A stretch of 64,000 nucleotides of DNA, from the NCBI RefSeq assembly GCF_011927725.1, contig NZ_JAATJC010000001.1:310001-374000 (forward strand), read 5' to 3'. Both the position numbers and the translations under genes were made by a program. This DNA comes from Sphingomonas kaistensis. Its GTDB lineage: Bacteria; Pseudomonadota; Alphaproteobacteria; Sphingomonadales; Sphingomonadaceae. Positions 9,093 through 17,360 of this stretch are shown here, piece by piece (position 1 is the stretch's first letter; the number at the start of each line of letters is the position of its first letter). Under the pieces are notes generated by a model, which saw only the letters and a list, made by a program, of their open reading frames with translations, was not told the origin of the DNA and made no database searches.

Positions 9093-10847
9093 GTGGCCAA
9101 TCCCGTGCAGTGGGTGGGAAAGTTGATGAACGACGCGATCAGGACAGCCTTGGAAGCGTGCCGGCGGCATTTCACGACCGCGATCGTCTTCAGCGCGCTG
9201 GTCAACCTGCTCTTCATCGTGCCGATGCTGTACATGCTGCAGGTGTACGAGCGGGTGGTTCCGACCCGCGGCAACACCACCCTCTACATGCTGACCCTGT
9301 TCCTGCTGATCGGCCTCGTCACCATGGCCGCGCTCGACGTGCTGCGCTCGCGGCTGCTGGTCCGGGCCGGGGTCCGGCTCGACGCCCAGCTGGCGCGGAC
9401 GATCCTTGAATCGACGCTCGGCCGGCCAACCCAGACCGGCCAGCGCGGCGCGCTTCAGGCGATGCGCGAATTCGACACCCTGCGCCAGGCGATGACCGGC
9501 CCCGCCATCCTCGCGGTGCTCGATGCGCCGTGGGTCCCGGTCTATGTCCTGGTCGCGTTCCTGATCAGCCCATGGATCGGCCTTCTGTCGGTGGTCGGCG
9601 CGGTGCTCGTGATCCTGCTCGCCATTCGTAATGAGCAGGTGACTCGCACCCGGCTGCAGGACGCCAATGCGGCCGCGGGCCTCGCTTATTCGGACTTCGA
9701 GTCCACCGTTGCGGCGGGCGACGTGGTCCGCGCGCTCGGCATGCGCGACGCGATGGTCAACAGCCACCTGTCGCAACGCGCGACCATGATGCGCCTGCAG
9801 ACCGAGGCGAGCCTGGCGTCGAGCGGGGTCACCGCCACCTCCAAGTTCGTCCGCCAGTTCCTCCAGTCGCTTGCGCTGGGCGTCGGCGCGCTGCTGGCGA
9901 TCGACGGGCTGATCAGCCCGGGGGCGATCTTCGCCTCGATGTTCATTGTCGGCCGGGCGCTGGCCCCGATCGACCAGATGGTCGGTAATTGGAGGCAGAT
10001 CGTCCAGGCCCGCGGGGCATGGACCACGCTCAACACCCTGCTCGACCAGTCCGCGCCCGAGATCGCGCTGACCCAGCTGCCGCGGCCGCAGGGCAAGATC
10101 GAGGTCGAGGACCTGCACGTCATGTCGGAGGACGGCCAGCCGATCCTCCAGAACATCACCTTCGCGGTCCAGCCCGGCCAGGTCATCGCGATCGTCGGCC
10201 CGAGCGGCGCCGGCAAATCGACCCTGGTCCGCGCGCTGGCGGGTGCGCTCATTCCCAGTCACGGAGTGATCCGGCTGGACGGGGCCGACCAGCGCAACTG
10301 GGACCCGCAGCGGCTGGCCGAGCATGTCGGCTACATGCCGCAGGAGCCCGCGCTGTTTCGCGGCTCGATCAAGGAGAATATCGCCCGCTTCCGCAACCGG
10401 ATGGGCGAGGACCCGGCGCAGATCGACACCGATGCGATCGCCTCGGCGCAGATCGCCGGCGCGCATGACCTCATCCAGCGGCTGCCCGGCGGCTACGACC
10501 AGCAGCTCGGCCTCAACGGACGCGGGCTGTCGGCCGGCCAGTCGCAGCGGGTGGCGCTTGCCCGCGCGCTGTTCCGCGGACCGTCGATCCTGATCCTCGA
10601 CGAGCCCAATTCGAACCTCGATGCCGACGGCGACCAGGAACTGCTGCAATGCCTGCACCAGGCCAAGGCCCGCGGCACGACCATTCTGCTGGTCGCGCAC
10701 CGGATGAGCATGATGCCGATCGTCGACGGCCTGCTGATCATCCAGGACGGCAAGGTCGCCGCCTACGGTCCCAAGGACGAGATATTGCGCCAGATTTCCG
10801 CCCAGAAATCCGTCCCCGCCCCCACGCCGCAACCCGGAGTTGCCTAA
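9093..10847 (+). CDS. Type I secretion system permease/ATPase (PrtD/LapB-like ABC exporter)
   Basis: The 584-residue protein has an N-terminal membrane domain (about residues 1-310, five to six hydrophobic segments) and a C-terminal ABC ATPase. The Walker A motif GPSGAGKS lies at about residues 369-376, the signature LSAGQSQRV near 480, and Walker B ILILDE around 499-504. Length and layout match the PrtD/AprD class, which lacks the N-terminal peptidase domain. It should energise export of the upstream RTX protein through HlyD and TolC partners. The GTG at 9093 is taken as the start; the ATG at 9126 (MNDAIRTAL) is an alternative. The stop codon directly abuts the HlyD start. Confidence 0.94.
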   Translation: MANPVQWVGKLMNDAIRTALEACRRHFTTAIVFSALVNLLFIVPMLYMLQVYERVVPTRGNTTLYMLTLFLLIGLVTMAALDVLRSRLLVRAGVRLDAQLARTILESTLGRPTQTGQRGALQAMREFDTLRQAMTGPAILAVLDAPWVPVYVLVAFLISPWIGLLSVVGAVLVILLAIRNEQVTRTRLQDANAAAGLAYSDFESTVAAGDVVRALGMRDAMVNSHLSQRATMMRLQTEASLASSGVTATSKFVRQFLQSLALGVGALLAIDGLISPGAIFASMFIVGRALAPIDQMVGNWRQIVQARGAWTTLNTLLDQSAPEIALTQLPRPQGKIEVEDLHVMSEDGQPILQNITFAVQPGQVIAIVGPSGAGKSTLVRALAGALIPSHGVIRLDGADQRNWDPQRLAEHVGYMPQEPALFRGSIKENIARFRNRMGEDPAQIDTDAIASAQIAGAHDLIQRLPGGYDQQLGLNGRGLSAGQSQRVALARALFRGPSILILDEPNSNLDADGDQELLQCLHQAKARGTTILLVAHRMSMMPIVDGLLIIQDGKVAAYGPKDEILRQISAQKSVPAPTPQPGVA

Positions 10848-12251
10848 GTGTCCGCGATCGATCTCAACCTTCCCGCCACTGCGCTTCCGGCCGGCTTTCC
10901 GGGCTTCGGCTCCGGGAGCGGCGGCACCTCGGTTCCCAAGGGGGTGGACGACCCGGGCTCCGACATGCGGCTGGGTTACGCCATCGCCTTTCTGTTCTTT
11001 GTCCTGCTGATCGGCTGGGCGGCCATCACCCGGCTCGATGCCGCGGCGGTGGCGTCGGGCAAGCTGGTGATCGACGGGCAGCGGCAGACCGTTCAGCACC
11101 GCGACGGCGGCGTGGTCGGCCAGATCCTCGTCCGCGAGGGCCAGAAGGTCGCGCAGGGGCAGGTCCTGCTGAGCCTCGCCGCGGCCGACGTCCGGGCCCA
11201 GGAACGGGCGCTGTCGTCGCAGGCGATCACGCTCCTGGCGCAACGCGCCCGGCTGCAGTCCGAGCAGCTTGGCCGTCCCACGATCGTCATGCCGGCCGAA
11301 TTCGCGGGCATGACCGACCCTCAGGACCGGATCGAGATCGCCCGCGCGCTGGAAGTGCAGCGGGCCCAGTTGCGCACCCGGCTGGCGGTGGTCCAGGCGC
11401 AGCGCGGCGCCTTTGCCCAGCGGCGTGCCGGCGCGGGCAACCTTGGCCGTGGCTATAGCGAGCAGGTGTCGGCGCTCGACCAGCAGATCCGTTCGCTCGA
11501 CCAGGAACTGGAATCGCTCCGCACCGTCGCCGAGGAAGGCTTCGTGTCGCAAAGCCGGATCCGCGCGCTGGAGCGGGCCAAGGCCGAACTGATCGGCCAG
11601 CGCGGGCAGTATAATGCAACCGTCGCCCAGAGCCGCGATCAGGCCGGCGAGAGCCGCCTCCAGAGCCTCGAGGCGCAGAACGATTATCTTGCCCGCAGCG
11701 CGACCGAACTGCGCGACGTCGAGGCGGCGCTGAACGAGGTCGTCCCCAAGCTTGCCGCCGCGCGCGACCAGCTCGCCCGGACGGTCATCCGCAGCCCGGC
11801 GTCGGGCACGGTGGTCGGCCTGCAGGTGTTCACTCCGGGCGGCGTCATCGCCGCGGGCCAGCGGCTAATGGACGTGGTCCCCGACCGCGCCGGCTTGCAT
11901 GTCGAAGGGCGGTTGACCGTCAACGACGGCGACGACGTGATGCCGGGGCAGACCGCTTTTGTCCGCTTCGATTCCCTCCACGAGCGTTCGCTTCCGCCGC
12001 TCGAGGGCATTGTCACGCGGGTGTCGGCCGACAGCTTCACCGACGAAAAGACCGGCGAAAGCTATTTCACCGCCGCGGTCGAGGTTAAACCCTCCCAGCT
12101 CGCCCTGCTCAAGGACGTGCGCGGGCCCGACTTCCAGCTTCGCGCAGGCATGCCGGTGACGATCGAGATCCCGGTCCGCCGGAGGACCGCGCTGCAATAC
12201 ATGCTCGAACCGCTGACCGCAGCCATGCGCAAGGCCGGCCGCGAGCATTGA
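10848..12251 (+). CDS. HlyD family type I secretion membrane fusion protein
   Basis: The 467-residue adaptor begins with a GTG that follows the ABC exporter stop codon with no gap. It has a short cytoplasmic N-terminus, one membrane segment (about residues 42-62), a biotinyl-lipoyl half motif followed by long coiled-coil helices (about 95-300), the second lipoyl half (VIRSPASGTVVGLQVF), and a beta-barrel region ending in EIPVRRRTALQYMLEPL, all typical of the family. It bridges the inner membrane ATPase and an outer membrane TolC channel; the TolC-like gene at 21161 is the nearest partner. Confidence 0.94.
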   Translation: MSAIDLNLPATALPAGFPGFGSGSGGTSVPKGVDDPGSDMRLGYAIAFLFFVLLIGWAAITRLDAAAVASGKLVIDGQRQTVQHRDGGVVGQILVREGQKVAQGQVLLSLAAADVRAQERALSSQAITLLAQRARLQSEQLGRPTIVMPAEFAGMTDPQDRIEIARALEVQRAQLRTRLAVVQAQRGAFAQRRAGAGNLGRGYSEQVSALDQQIRSLDQELESLRTVAEEGFVSQSRIRALERAKAELIGQRGQYNATVAQSRDQAGESRLQSLEAQNDYLARSATELRDVEAALNEVVPKLAAARDQLARTVIRSPASGTVVGLQVFTPGGVIAAGQRLMDVVPDRAGLHVEGRLTVNDGDDVMPGQTAFVRFDSLHERSLPPLEGIVTRVSADSFTDEKTGESYFTAAVEVKPSQLALLKDVRGPDFQLRAGMPVTIEIPVRRRTALQYMLEPLTAAMRKAGREH

Positions 12252-12292
12252 TCGGCCAATAACGAGGGCCTGCACCGTCGGCCGTCACTGTC

Positions 12293-12329
12293 CTTGCCCT
12301 CGGGCGAGCGGTGGTTCACTTTGACGGCA
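12293..12329. repeat. Copy A of a 37-base element shared with 21048-21084
   Basis: By hand alignment, 31 of 37 bases match the copy upstream of the TolC-like gene, including the identical first 14 bases CTTGCCCTCGGGCG. This copy also has CTTGCC/GGCAAG symmetry at its ends (to 12331). It lies between the HlyD gene and the next glycosyltransferase, outside coding sequence, so a shared regulatory site is possible. Confidence 0.55.
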
Positions 12330-12478
12330 AGTCTCTTCCGGCCCGGTGCGAGCGTGAATTTTTGCTCGCGGCAACGGCTCGGTAAGTAGCCACAGCATAA
12401 AGCGTGAGTGGCTGTCGACGCACGCAGTTGAATGTGGAGATCCAGTTGGAGAAGCGTGTATCGGCAGGCGGGGAGCGG

Positions 12479-13390
12479 GTGAAGATCGCGGTTGCGGTCT
12501 GCACCTTCAAGCGCAACGACCTGCTGGCGCGGCTGCTGACCTCGCTGGAAGCAGCCGCAAGACAGGTTGCCGACCAGGCCGAAGTCGGTGTCGCGCTGGT
12601 CGACGATACGCCGGAAGGGCAGGCGAGGCCCGTTGCGGAAGCCTTCGCGGATCGGTTCGGCCTTGGCCTCGCTTACGCGATCTCCGGCAAGAAGAACATT
12701 TCACTGGCGCGCAACCTTGCGTTGGAGACCGCCATCGGAATGGCGGACTGGACGGCCATGACCGACGATGACTGCGAGGTTCCGTCCCACTGGCTGGAGG
12801 CCATGCTGGCGGCGCAGCAATCGACCGGTGCCCAAGCTGTCACAGGGCGGATGGTCCGGAGAGTTCCCGAGGGCTCGCCGAAATGGATCGTCGACGAACC
12901 CTTTCTCGAGCTTGGCGTCGACGAATGGCCGGACGGTGCCGAGCTGACCTCCGCCGCCACCTTCAATACGATGATCTCGAACGAGTGGCTGAAGCGCCAC
13001 TCCGACGTCCGTTTCGATCCACATTTCGGCGTTATCGGCGGTGAGGACATGGTGTTCTTCCGGGCCGCCCATGCGGCTGGGCTGACCATCCGCTATGCGA
13101 AGCAAGGCTTCGTTTACGAGAACGAACCGGCGGACCGCGCAACACTCGCCTATCAGCTCTACGCCTACTTCTGGCATGGCAACAGCGCCGCCCTGTCCTC
13201 GATGCAGAGCGGCGTCTCGCGCGGTCGCATGACCGTGCACGCCGGGGCCTCGCTTGCGCGAGCATTCTTGCGGCCGGTCAAGAGGCTGGCTTCCGGCCAA
13301 AAGCCTCAGCTGCGATTCACCCTTGCCCAGATCCTGCATGCCACTGGCAAGGGTCTTGGGACATTCGGTCTTCGCGTGGAGCATCGTTGA
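12479..13390 (+). CDS. Glycosyltransferase family 2 protein
   Basis: This is a GT-A fold glycosyltransferase of about 303 residues. It begins with the classic IAVAVCTFKRNDLL start and carries a TDDDCEVP metal-binding aspartate cluster near residue 95. An IGGEDMVFFRAAHAAG segment follows, with the acidic residues usual for the acceptor-side motif. It probably adds a sugar to the lipid-linked repeat unit in the cytoplasm. The GTG at 12479 follows a GGCGGGGAG ribosome-binding stretch and is preferred over upstream in-frame starts at 12404 and 12434. The next gene begins three bases after its stop, indicating an operon. Confidence 0.88.
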   Translation: MKIAVAVCTFKRNDLLARLLTSLEAAARQVADQAEVGVALVDDTPEGQARPVAEAFADRFGLGLAYAISGKKNISLARNLALETAIGMADWTAMTDDDCEVPSHWLEAMLAAQQSTGAQAVTGRMVRRVPEGSPKWIVDEPFLELGVDEWPDGAELTSAATFNTMISNEWLKRHSDVRFDPHFGVIGGEDMVFFRAAHAAGLTIRYAKQGFVYENEPADRATLAYQLYAYFWHGNSAALSSMQSGVSRGRMTVHAGASLARAFLRPVKRLASGQKPQLRFTLAQILHATGKGLGTFGLRVEHR

Positions 13391-13393
13391 ATC

Positions 13394-14488
13394 GTGCGGA
13401 TATTATTTGCTCTACCTGGCCTTCACCGATTCGGCCGAGGCGCAGAAATCGTCTTCGAGAACATCGCCCAGGAGATTGCGACGACCGGGAGGCACGAGGT
13501 GACCCTGGTGGGCTCGGGTCAGGCGCGGGACGATCGCGCCTACCAATTCATCCATGTGCCTGCCGCCTCCCGGGAACGCTTCGAGCGCTGGCCGACCATG
13601 CCCTTCCTTCGTCATCACTTCATGTACGAGGAACTGACCTTCGCGGCGGGCTTGCTGCACCTGCCCGCAATGGCCACGACCGACGTCACCGTCACCTGCA
13701 GCTTCCCCTACGTGAATTGGGCCTTGCGCCGTCCCCGCCGGGGCGGGAGACCGCCGCACGTCTTCGTGACCCAGAATGGAGATTGGGCGCCACGCGGCGA
13801 GGGACCTGAACCGTCGCTATTCTCCTGCGAGGGCCTGATCTGCACGAACCCTCTCTACTTCGAACGCAATCGCGGTCGCTGGAATTCCTGCCTCATTCCC
13901 AACGGGGTCGACCCGCTGCGCTTCTCACCGGGTCCTGCACGGCGGGCCGAACTCGGGCTGCCGGTCGACCGGAAGATCGTGCTGATGGTCAGTGCGCTTG
14001 AGCCAGGCAAGCGCGTGCTTGAAGCCATTGAATCCTTTGCCGACGTGCCCAATGCGATGCTGGTGGTTGCCGGAGACGGTCCGCTGCGGAGCGACGTCGA
14101 TCAACTCGCCGACCGGCTTATCCCCGGGCGCTTCATGCGCGCAACCTTCCGTCACGAGCAGATGCCCGATCTCTACCGAAGCGCAGACGTGTTCCTGCAT
14201 ACCAAGATCCGGGAGTCCTTCGGCAACGTCTATGTGGAGGCGCTCAGCTGCGGGACCCCGATCGTCGCCCACGACGACGAAGTCGCGCGGTGGATCCTCG
14301 AGGACCATGCCGTACTGGTCGACACTGAATCCAAGGCCAAACTGTCTGCTGCAATTCGCCAGACCCTTGACCTTGGCCAGCGGAGCGATGCCGCCAACTG
14401 GGCGCATGAACGCTACAGCTGGAAAGTGATTGCCCGGCGCTATTCGGAATTTCTGGAATCAGTTGCGGCAACCAACGGCCGCTCCTGA
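13394..14488 (+). CDS. Glycosyltransferase family 4 (GT-B fold) protein
   Basis: The 364-residue protein has the GT-B layout: an N-terminal domain starting RILFALPGLHRFGRGAE, a central IPNGVDPLRFSPG motif, and a C-terminal donor-binding domain. There, VVAGDGPL and the E-x7-E type stretch (RESFGNVYVEALSCGTPIVA) are clear. It is a retaining nucleotide-sugar-dependent transferase of the GT4 type. It starts with GTG three bases after the GT2 gene stop, so the two are almost certainly co-transcribed. Donor and acceptor are unknown. Confidence 0.9.
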   Translation: MRILFALPGLHRFGRGAEIVFENIAQEIATTGRHEVTLVGSGQARDDRAYQFIHVPAASRERFERWPTMPFLRHHFMYEELTFAAGLLHLPAMATTDVTVTCSFPYVNWALRRPRRGGRPPHVFVTQNGDWAPRGEGPEPSLFSCEGLICTNPLYFERNRGRWNSCLIPNGVDPLRFSPGPARRAELGLPVDRKIVLMVSALEPGKRVLEAIESFADVPNAMLVVAGDGPLRSDVDQLADRLIPGRFMRATFRHEQMPDLYRSADVFLHTKIRESFGNVYVEALSCGTPIVAHDDEVARWILEDHAVLVDTESKAKLSAAIRQTLDLGQRSDAANWAHERYSWKVIARRYSEFLESVAATNGRS

Positions 14489-14579
14489 GCTCTCCGGCGG
14501 CACTTGGCCCGGCCATGTAAAGCTTGACGTCTCGAAAGCGATCTTGTCAGCCCCAGCGCAAAATACATCGGAGAGTCAG

Positions 14580-16733
14580 TTGAATTCGCGAACACCGCAG
14601 ACAGATCGCAAGTTGCGGTCCGCTATCGTTGGAAGCGGCTTCATTGCCGATTTCCACCTCCGGGGCATCATCCACGATGTGGCGGCGGAGCTCGTCGCTG
14701 TGTGCGACACGAATCTCGTACGGGCCGAGGCGTTGGCCAGTGGCCAAGGCGCGAAGGCCTATCAGTCCCTCGATCAGATGCTCGCCGAACAGCAGATCGA
14801 TGTCGTCCATATCCTGACGCCGCCCGACACTCATCATGCCCTCGCCGAGAAGGTGTTGCAGGCGGGTAGTCACGTTTTCGTCGAAAAGCCGATGTGCGCG
14901 TCGACGTCCGAAACCAGCGATCTTCTTGAGACCGCGGCGGAAGCCGGCCTCAAGATCGGCGTGAACCATAACCTGACCTTCCTGTCATCGTTCGAGCGTC
15001 TGCGGCAGCATGTTCACTCGGGTGCGCTCGGACCGATCGACTATCTCAGCATCACCCATCTCAGCGAGTTGCCGGTGATGCGCATGGGGCCCTTCAACAA
15101 CTGGATCGTCCGCGAACCCGGCAATGCCTTGATGGAGATCGGTTCGCACCTCGTGTCGGAACTGCTCGACCTCGCCGGCGAGCCGGACCGCATGTCGGTG
15201 ATCGCAGACCGCCCGCTCGACATACCCGGGGGTGGCACGGCCTACCGGCGCTGGCGCGTCGCTGGTGACGTGGGCTCGACCGCAATCGACCTCACCATGA
15301 ACTTCGGTCCCGGCTTCCCGCAGCGCACCATCATGGTCCGTGGATTGCTCGGAACAGGTCTGTGCGACCTGAACGCCAATACCTGCGTGATCGATCGTCG
15401 AACGTCGTCCGGACTGGACTTCGATCGCCGTGCCCGAACCTTGGATCAGGGGCGTCAGCTCCGGAAGCAGGCGAGCTCGAACATCGCCAATGTTCTGTTC
15501 GCCAAGGCGAAGTTGCCCCGCACGGGTACTCCGGACCAGATCTCGATCCAGAACAGCATCGCAAGCTTCTATGCCGAAGTGAGAGAAACCTCCCCTGCCG
15601 ACAGGCGGCTCGAGGGGCAGACCGGGCATCGCGTCATCAAGCTTTGCGAGGAGATCATCGCCAAGGCCGGTGTTTCGACGGCAACGGCTCCGGCAGAGGC
15701 TCGCCCGACCGCGACGATCAACCCCAAGGTGCTGGTGATCGGCGGAACGGGCTTCATCGGCAAGGCCCTCGTCCGCAAGCTGCTGGAGAGCGGTCACGAA
15801 GTCCGCATCGCAGCGCGCAGCCCGAACAGTGCCATGGAGCAGCAGGGCGGCGGAAAGGTCGAAATCGTGCGGGCCGACATGAGCTCGGCCGACGACCTCT
15901 CGCGGGCTCTCGAAGGCATCGACTATGTCTTTCACCTTGCGACGACCGATTCAAAGACCTGGCCGCAGTTCCTCGAGCGGGAAGTGGAGCCGGCGCGGGT
16001 CCTCGGGGAGATCTGCCTGAAGCAGGGCGTCAAGCGTCTCGTCTACACCGGTACCATCGACAGTCTCTACGCCGGCCCTGGGGCGGGCACGATCTCTGAC
16101 TCGACGCCGGTCGATCCCTCCATCGGTCGCCGCAACTATTACGCTCGCGCCAAGGCGGCCGGGGAAGAAGTCCTGCTGCAGCTGCATCGGACCAAGGGGC
16201 TGCCTGTCGTCGTCGTGCGTCCGGGCATCGTGATCGGGCAAGGCGGCAATCCCTTCCATTGGGGGGTCGGCCGATGGACCAGCGAAGGCGTCGTCGAACT
16301 CTGGGGAGACGGCGACAACAAGCTTCCGCTCGTTCTTGTCGATGATGTCGCTTCCGGCCTGGTCAAGGCCATGGAGGCGCCGGGCATCGAGGGCCGCAGC
16401 TACAACCTGGTGGACCGCCCCCTCCTGTCGGCGCGGGATTATATCTCGGAGCTCGAGCGTATCGGCGGCTTCAAAGTCGAGATCCATCCGCGCCCGGTCT
16501 GGCGCTATTATCTGGAAGACATGGCCAAGTGGCCGATCAAGGTGGCGGTGCGGCATGCCGATGCGCAACGCATTCCCAGCTATCGCGATTGGGCTTCCCG
16601 AACACAGAAGGCCAGCTTCGATGCCGCAGCATCGCGAAAGGACCTCGGCTGGCAACCTGTTGGCACGGCCGACGAACTCATCGAACGGGGCATTGCCGGA
16701 TCACTGTCCGGCTGGCTGTCGGCTCGAAGCTGA
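14580..16733 (+). CDS. Two-domain fusion: Gfo/Idh/MocA oxidoreductase + NAD-dependent epimerase/dehydratase
   Basis: The 717-residue protein joins two NAD(P)-dependent sugar enzymes. Residues 12-370 form a Gfo/Idh/MocA domain with a Rossmann start (IVGSGFIADFH) and the EKP motif holding the usual catalytic lysine (VFVEKPMCA). Residues from about 382 form an extended SDR domain with GGTGFIGKALV and the YxxxK pair in NYYARAKAAGE. Together they could oxidise and then epimerise, reduce or dehydrate one nucleotide sugar or glycan intermediate. The TTG at 14580 behind GGAGAG is the preferred start; the frame is open from 14430 but that part overlaps the upstream gene. It lies in the glycosyltransferase operon. 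Confidence 0.88.
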   Translation: MNSRTPQTDRKLRSAIVGSGFIADFHLRGIIHDVAAELVAVCDTNLVRAEALASGQGAKAYQSLDQMLAEQQIDVVHILTPPDTHHALAEKVLQAGSHVFVEKPMCASTSETSDLLETAAEAGLKIGVNHNLTFLSSFERLRQHVHSGALGPIDYLSITHLSELPVMRMGPFNNWIVREPGNALMEIGSHLVSELLDLAGEPDRMSVIADRPLDIPGGGTAYRRWRVAGDVGSTAIDLTMNFGPGFPQRTIMVRGLLGTGLCDLNANTCVIDRRTSSGLDFDRRARTLDQGRQLRKQASSNIANVLFAKAKLPRTGTPDQISIQNSIASFYAEVRETSPADRRLEGQTGHRVIKLCEEIIAKAGVSTATAPAEARPTATINPKVLVIGGTGFIGKALVRKLLESGHEVRIAARSPNSAMEQQGGGKVEIVRADMSSADDLSRALEGIDYVFHLATTDSKTWPQFLEREVEPARVLGEICLKQGVKRLVYTGTIDSLYAGPGAGTISDSTPVDPSIGRRNYYARAKAAGEEVLLQLHRTKGLPVVVVRPGIVIGQGGNPFHWGVGRWTSEGVVELWGDGDNKLPLVLVDDVASGLVKAMEAPGIEGRSYNLVDRPLLSARDYISELERIGGFKVEIHPRPVWRYYLEDMAKWPIKVAVRHADAQRIPSYRDWASRTQKASFDAAASRKDLGWQPVGTADELIERGIAGSLSGWLSARS

Positions 16734-16761
16734 GTAGAGGCGAACGGAGCGCGGAGGAGCC

Positions 16762-16831
16762 TTGTTCAAGTTCGTCCAAGCCCTGCGTGGAATCGCCGCC
16801 TTCTGGGTCCTTCCACGCTCATGCGAGCTAA
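16762..16831 (+). pseudogene. Remnant of an acyltransferase-3 (OafA-like) gene
   Basis: After a perfect GGAGGAG ribosome-binding site, a TTG start opens MFKFVQALRGIAAFWVL, the characteristic N-terminus of membrane acyltransferases that decorate polysaccharides. The frame then drifts into unrelated sequence. Adding one T near 16810 restores FHAHAS, the expected continuation (WVxLFHA), but that frame meets a TAA at 16829-16831. The rest of the usual 350-residue protein is absent. This indicates a frameshift plus deletion, so the strain probably lost an acylation step here. Confidence 0.65.
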
Positions 16832-16858
16832 GGCGGGCGTCTCGCAAGACTGACGGCG

Positions 16859-17062
16859 TCATACAAACTGCTTCGCCACTTTGTCTTCAATCCAGGCTAC
16901 AATTGTGTCGCCAAAAATGTCCAGCCTGTCAGCGTCGTAATCGCATAGGCGCATTCGCGGCGTGACAAGGCCGACTACTCTCCAAGTCCTGCCGAATTCT
17001 AGGCTGTCGATCGAGGCATGAGGTGAAGACAGAGCAAGCCTCCGGGTGGACCGCCTCGACCG
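16859..17062 (-). pseudogene. Uncharacterised C-terminal gene fragment on the minus strand
   Basis: A 67-codon open stretch on the minus strand, bounded upstream by a TAA at 17063-17065, has a protein-like composition, with segments such as RVVGLVTPRMRLCDYDADRL and DIFGDTIVAWIEDKV before its TGA. It has no good start codon in its first half and no ribosome-binding site. It therefore looks like the surviving C-terminus of a lost gene rather than an intact small gene. The family is not recognised. Confidence 0.35.
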
Positions 17063-17195
17063 TTAGATAAGTGCAGGCCGGCCATAAGCCTTGAAAAGTA
17101 AGTGGCTGCGTTGGACGGCAGCTCCGGGGAGGAAGCGGGGATCGGAAGCCTTGTTTTTGAACCTGCAAAGCCTACGCTGAGCGCTTGCGGCTCGG

Positions 17196-17360
17196 TTGAA
17201 GCTGATCGAACGAAAAGTGCTACGCCCAGAGGAGTATAGGCAGTTGTTCGATACCGAATACGATCGGCTCCTATTCGATGGGGTGTCGCCGGACGAAGCT
17301 GAAGCTTCCGCAATGAACAGGGTCAATCGCCAACGTCGTGTCCGCTGGAGCGGTGCATGA
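17196..17360 (+). CDS. Possible small ORF or gene tail, unknown function
   Basis: A 54-residue frame from a TTG at 17196 ends in a TGA that overlaps the ATG of the next gene (ATGA). The product is highly charged, with EEYRQLFDTEYDRLLFDG and DEAEASAMNRVNRQRRVRW stretches, and reads like real protein. No strong ribosome-binding site precedes the TTG, and an in-frame stop lies just upstream (17178-17180), so it may be the tail of a deleted gene. The 4-base overlap hints at former or present translational coupling. Confidence 0.35.
   Translation: MKLIERKVLRPEEYRQLFDTEYDRLLFDGVSPDEAEASAMNRVNRQRRVRWSGA

Noticed and set aside
9033..11552. An 839-codon minus-strand frame opposite the type I secretion genes
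   Set aside because: The plus-strand ABC and HlyD genes have full motifs; the antisense product is a His/Arg/Asp/Gly-rich shadow without any domain.
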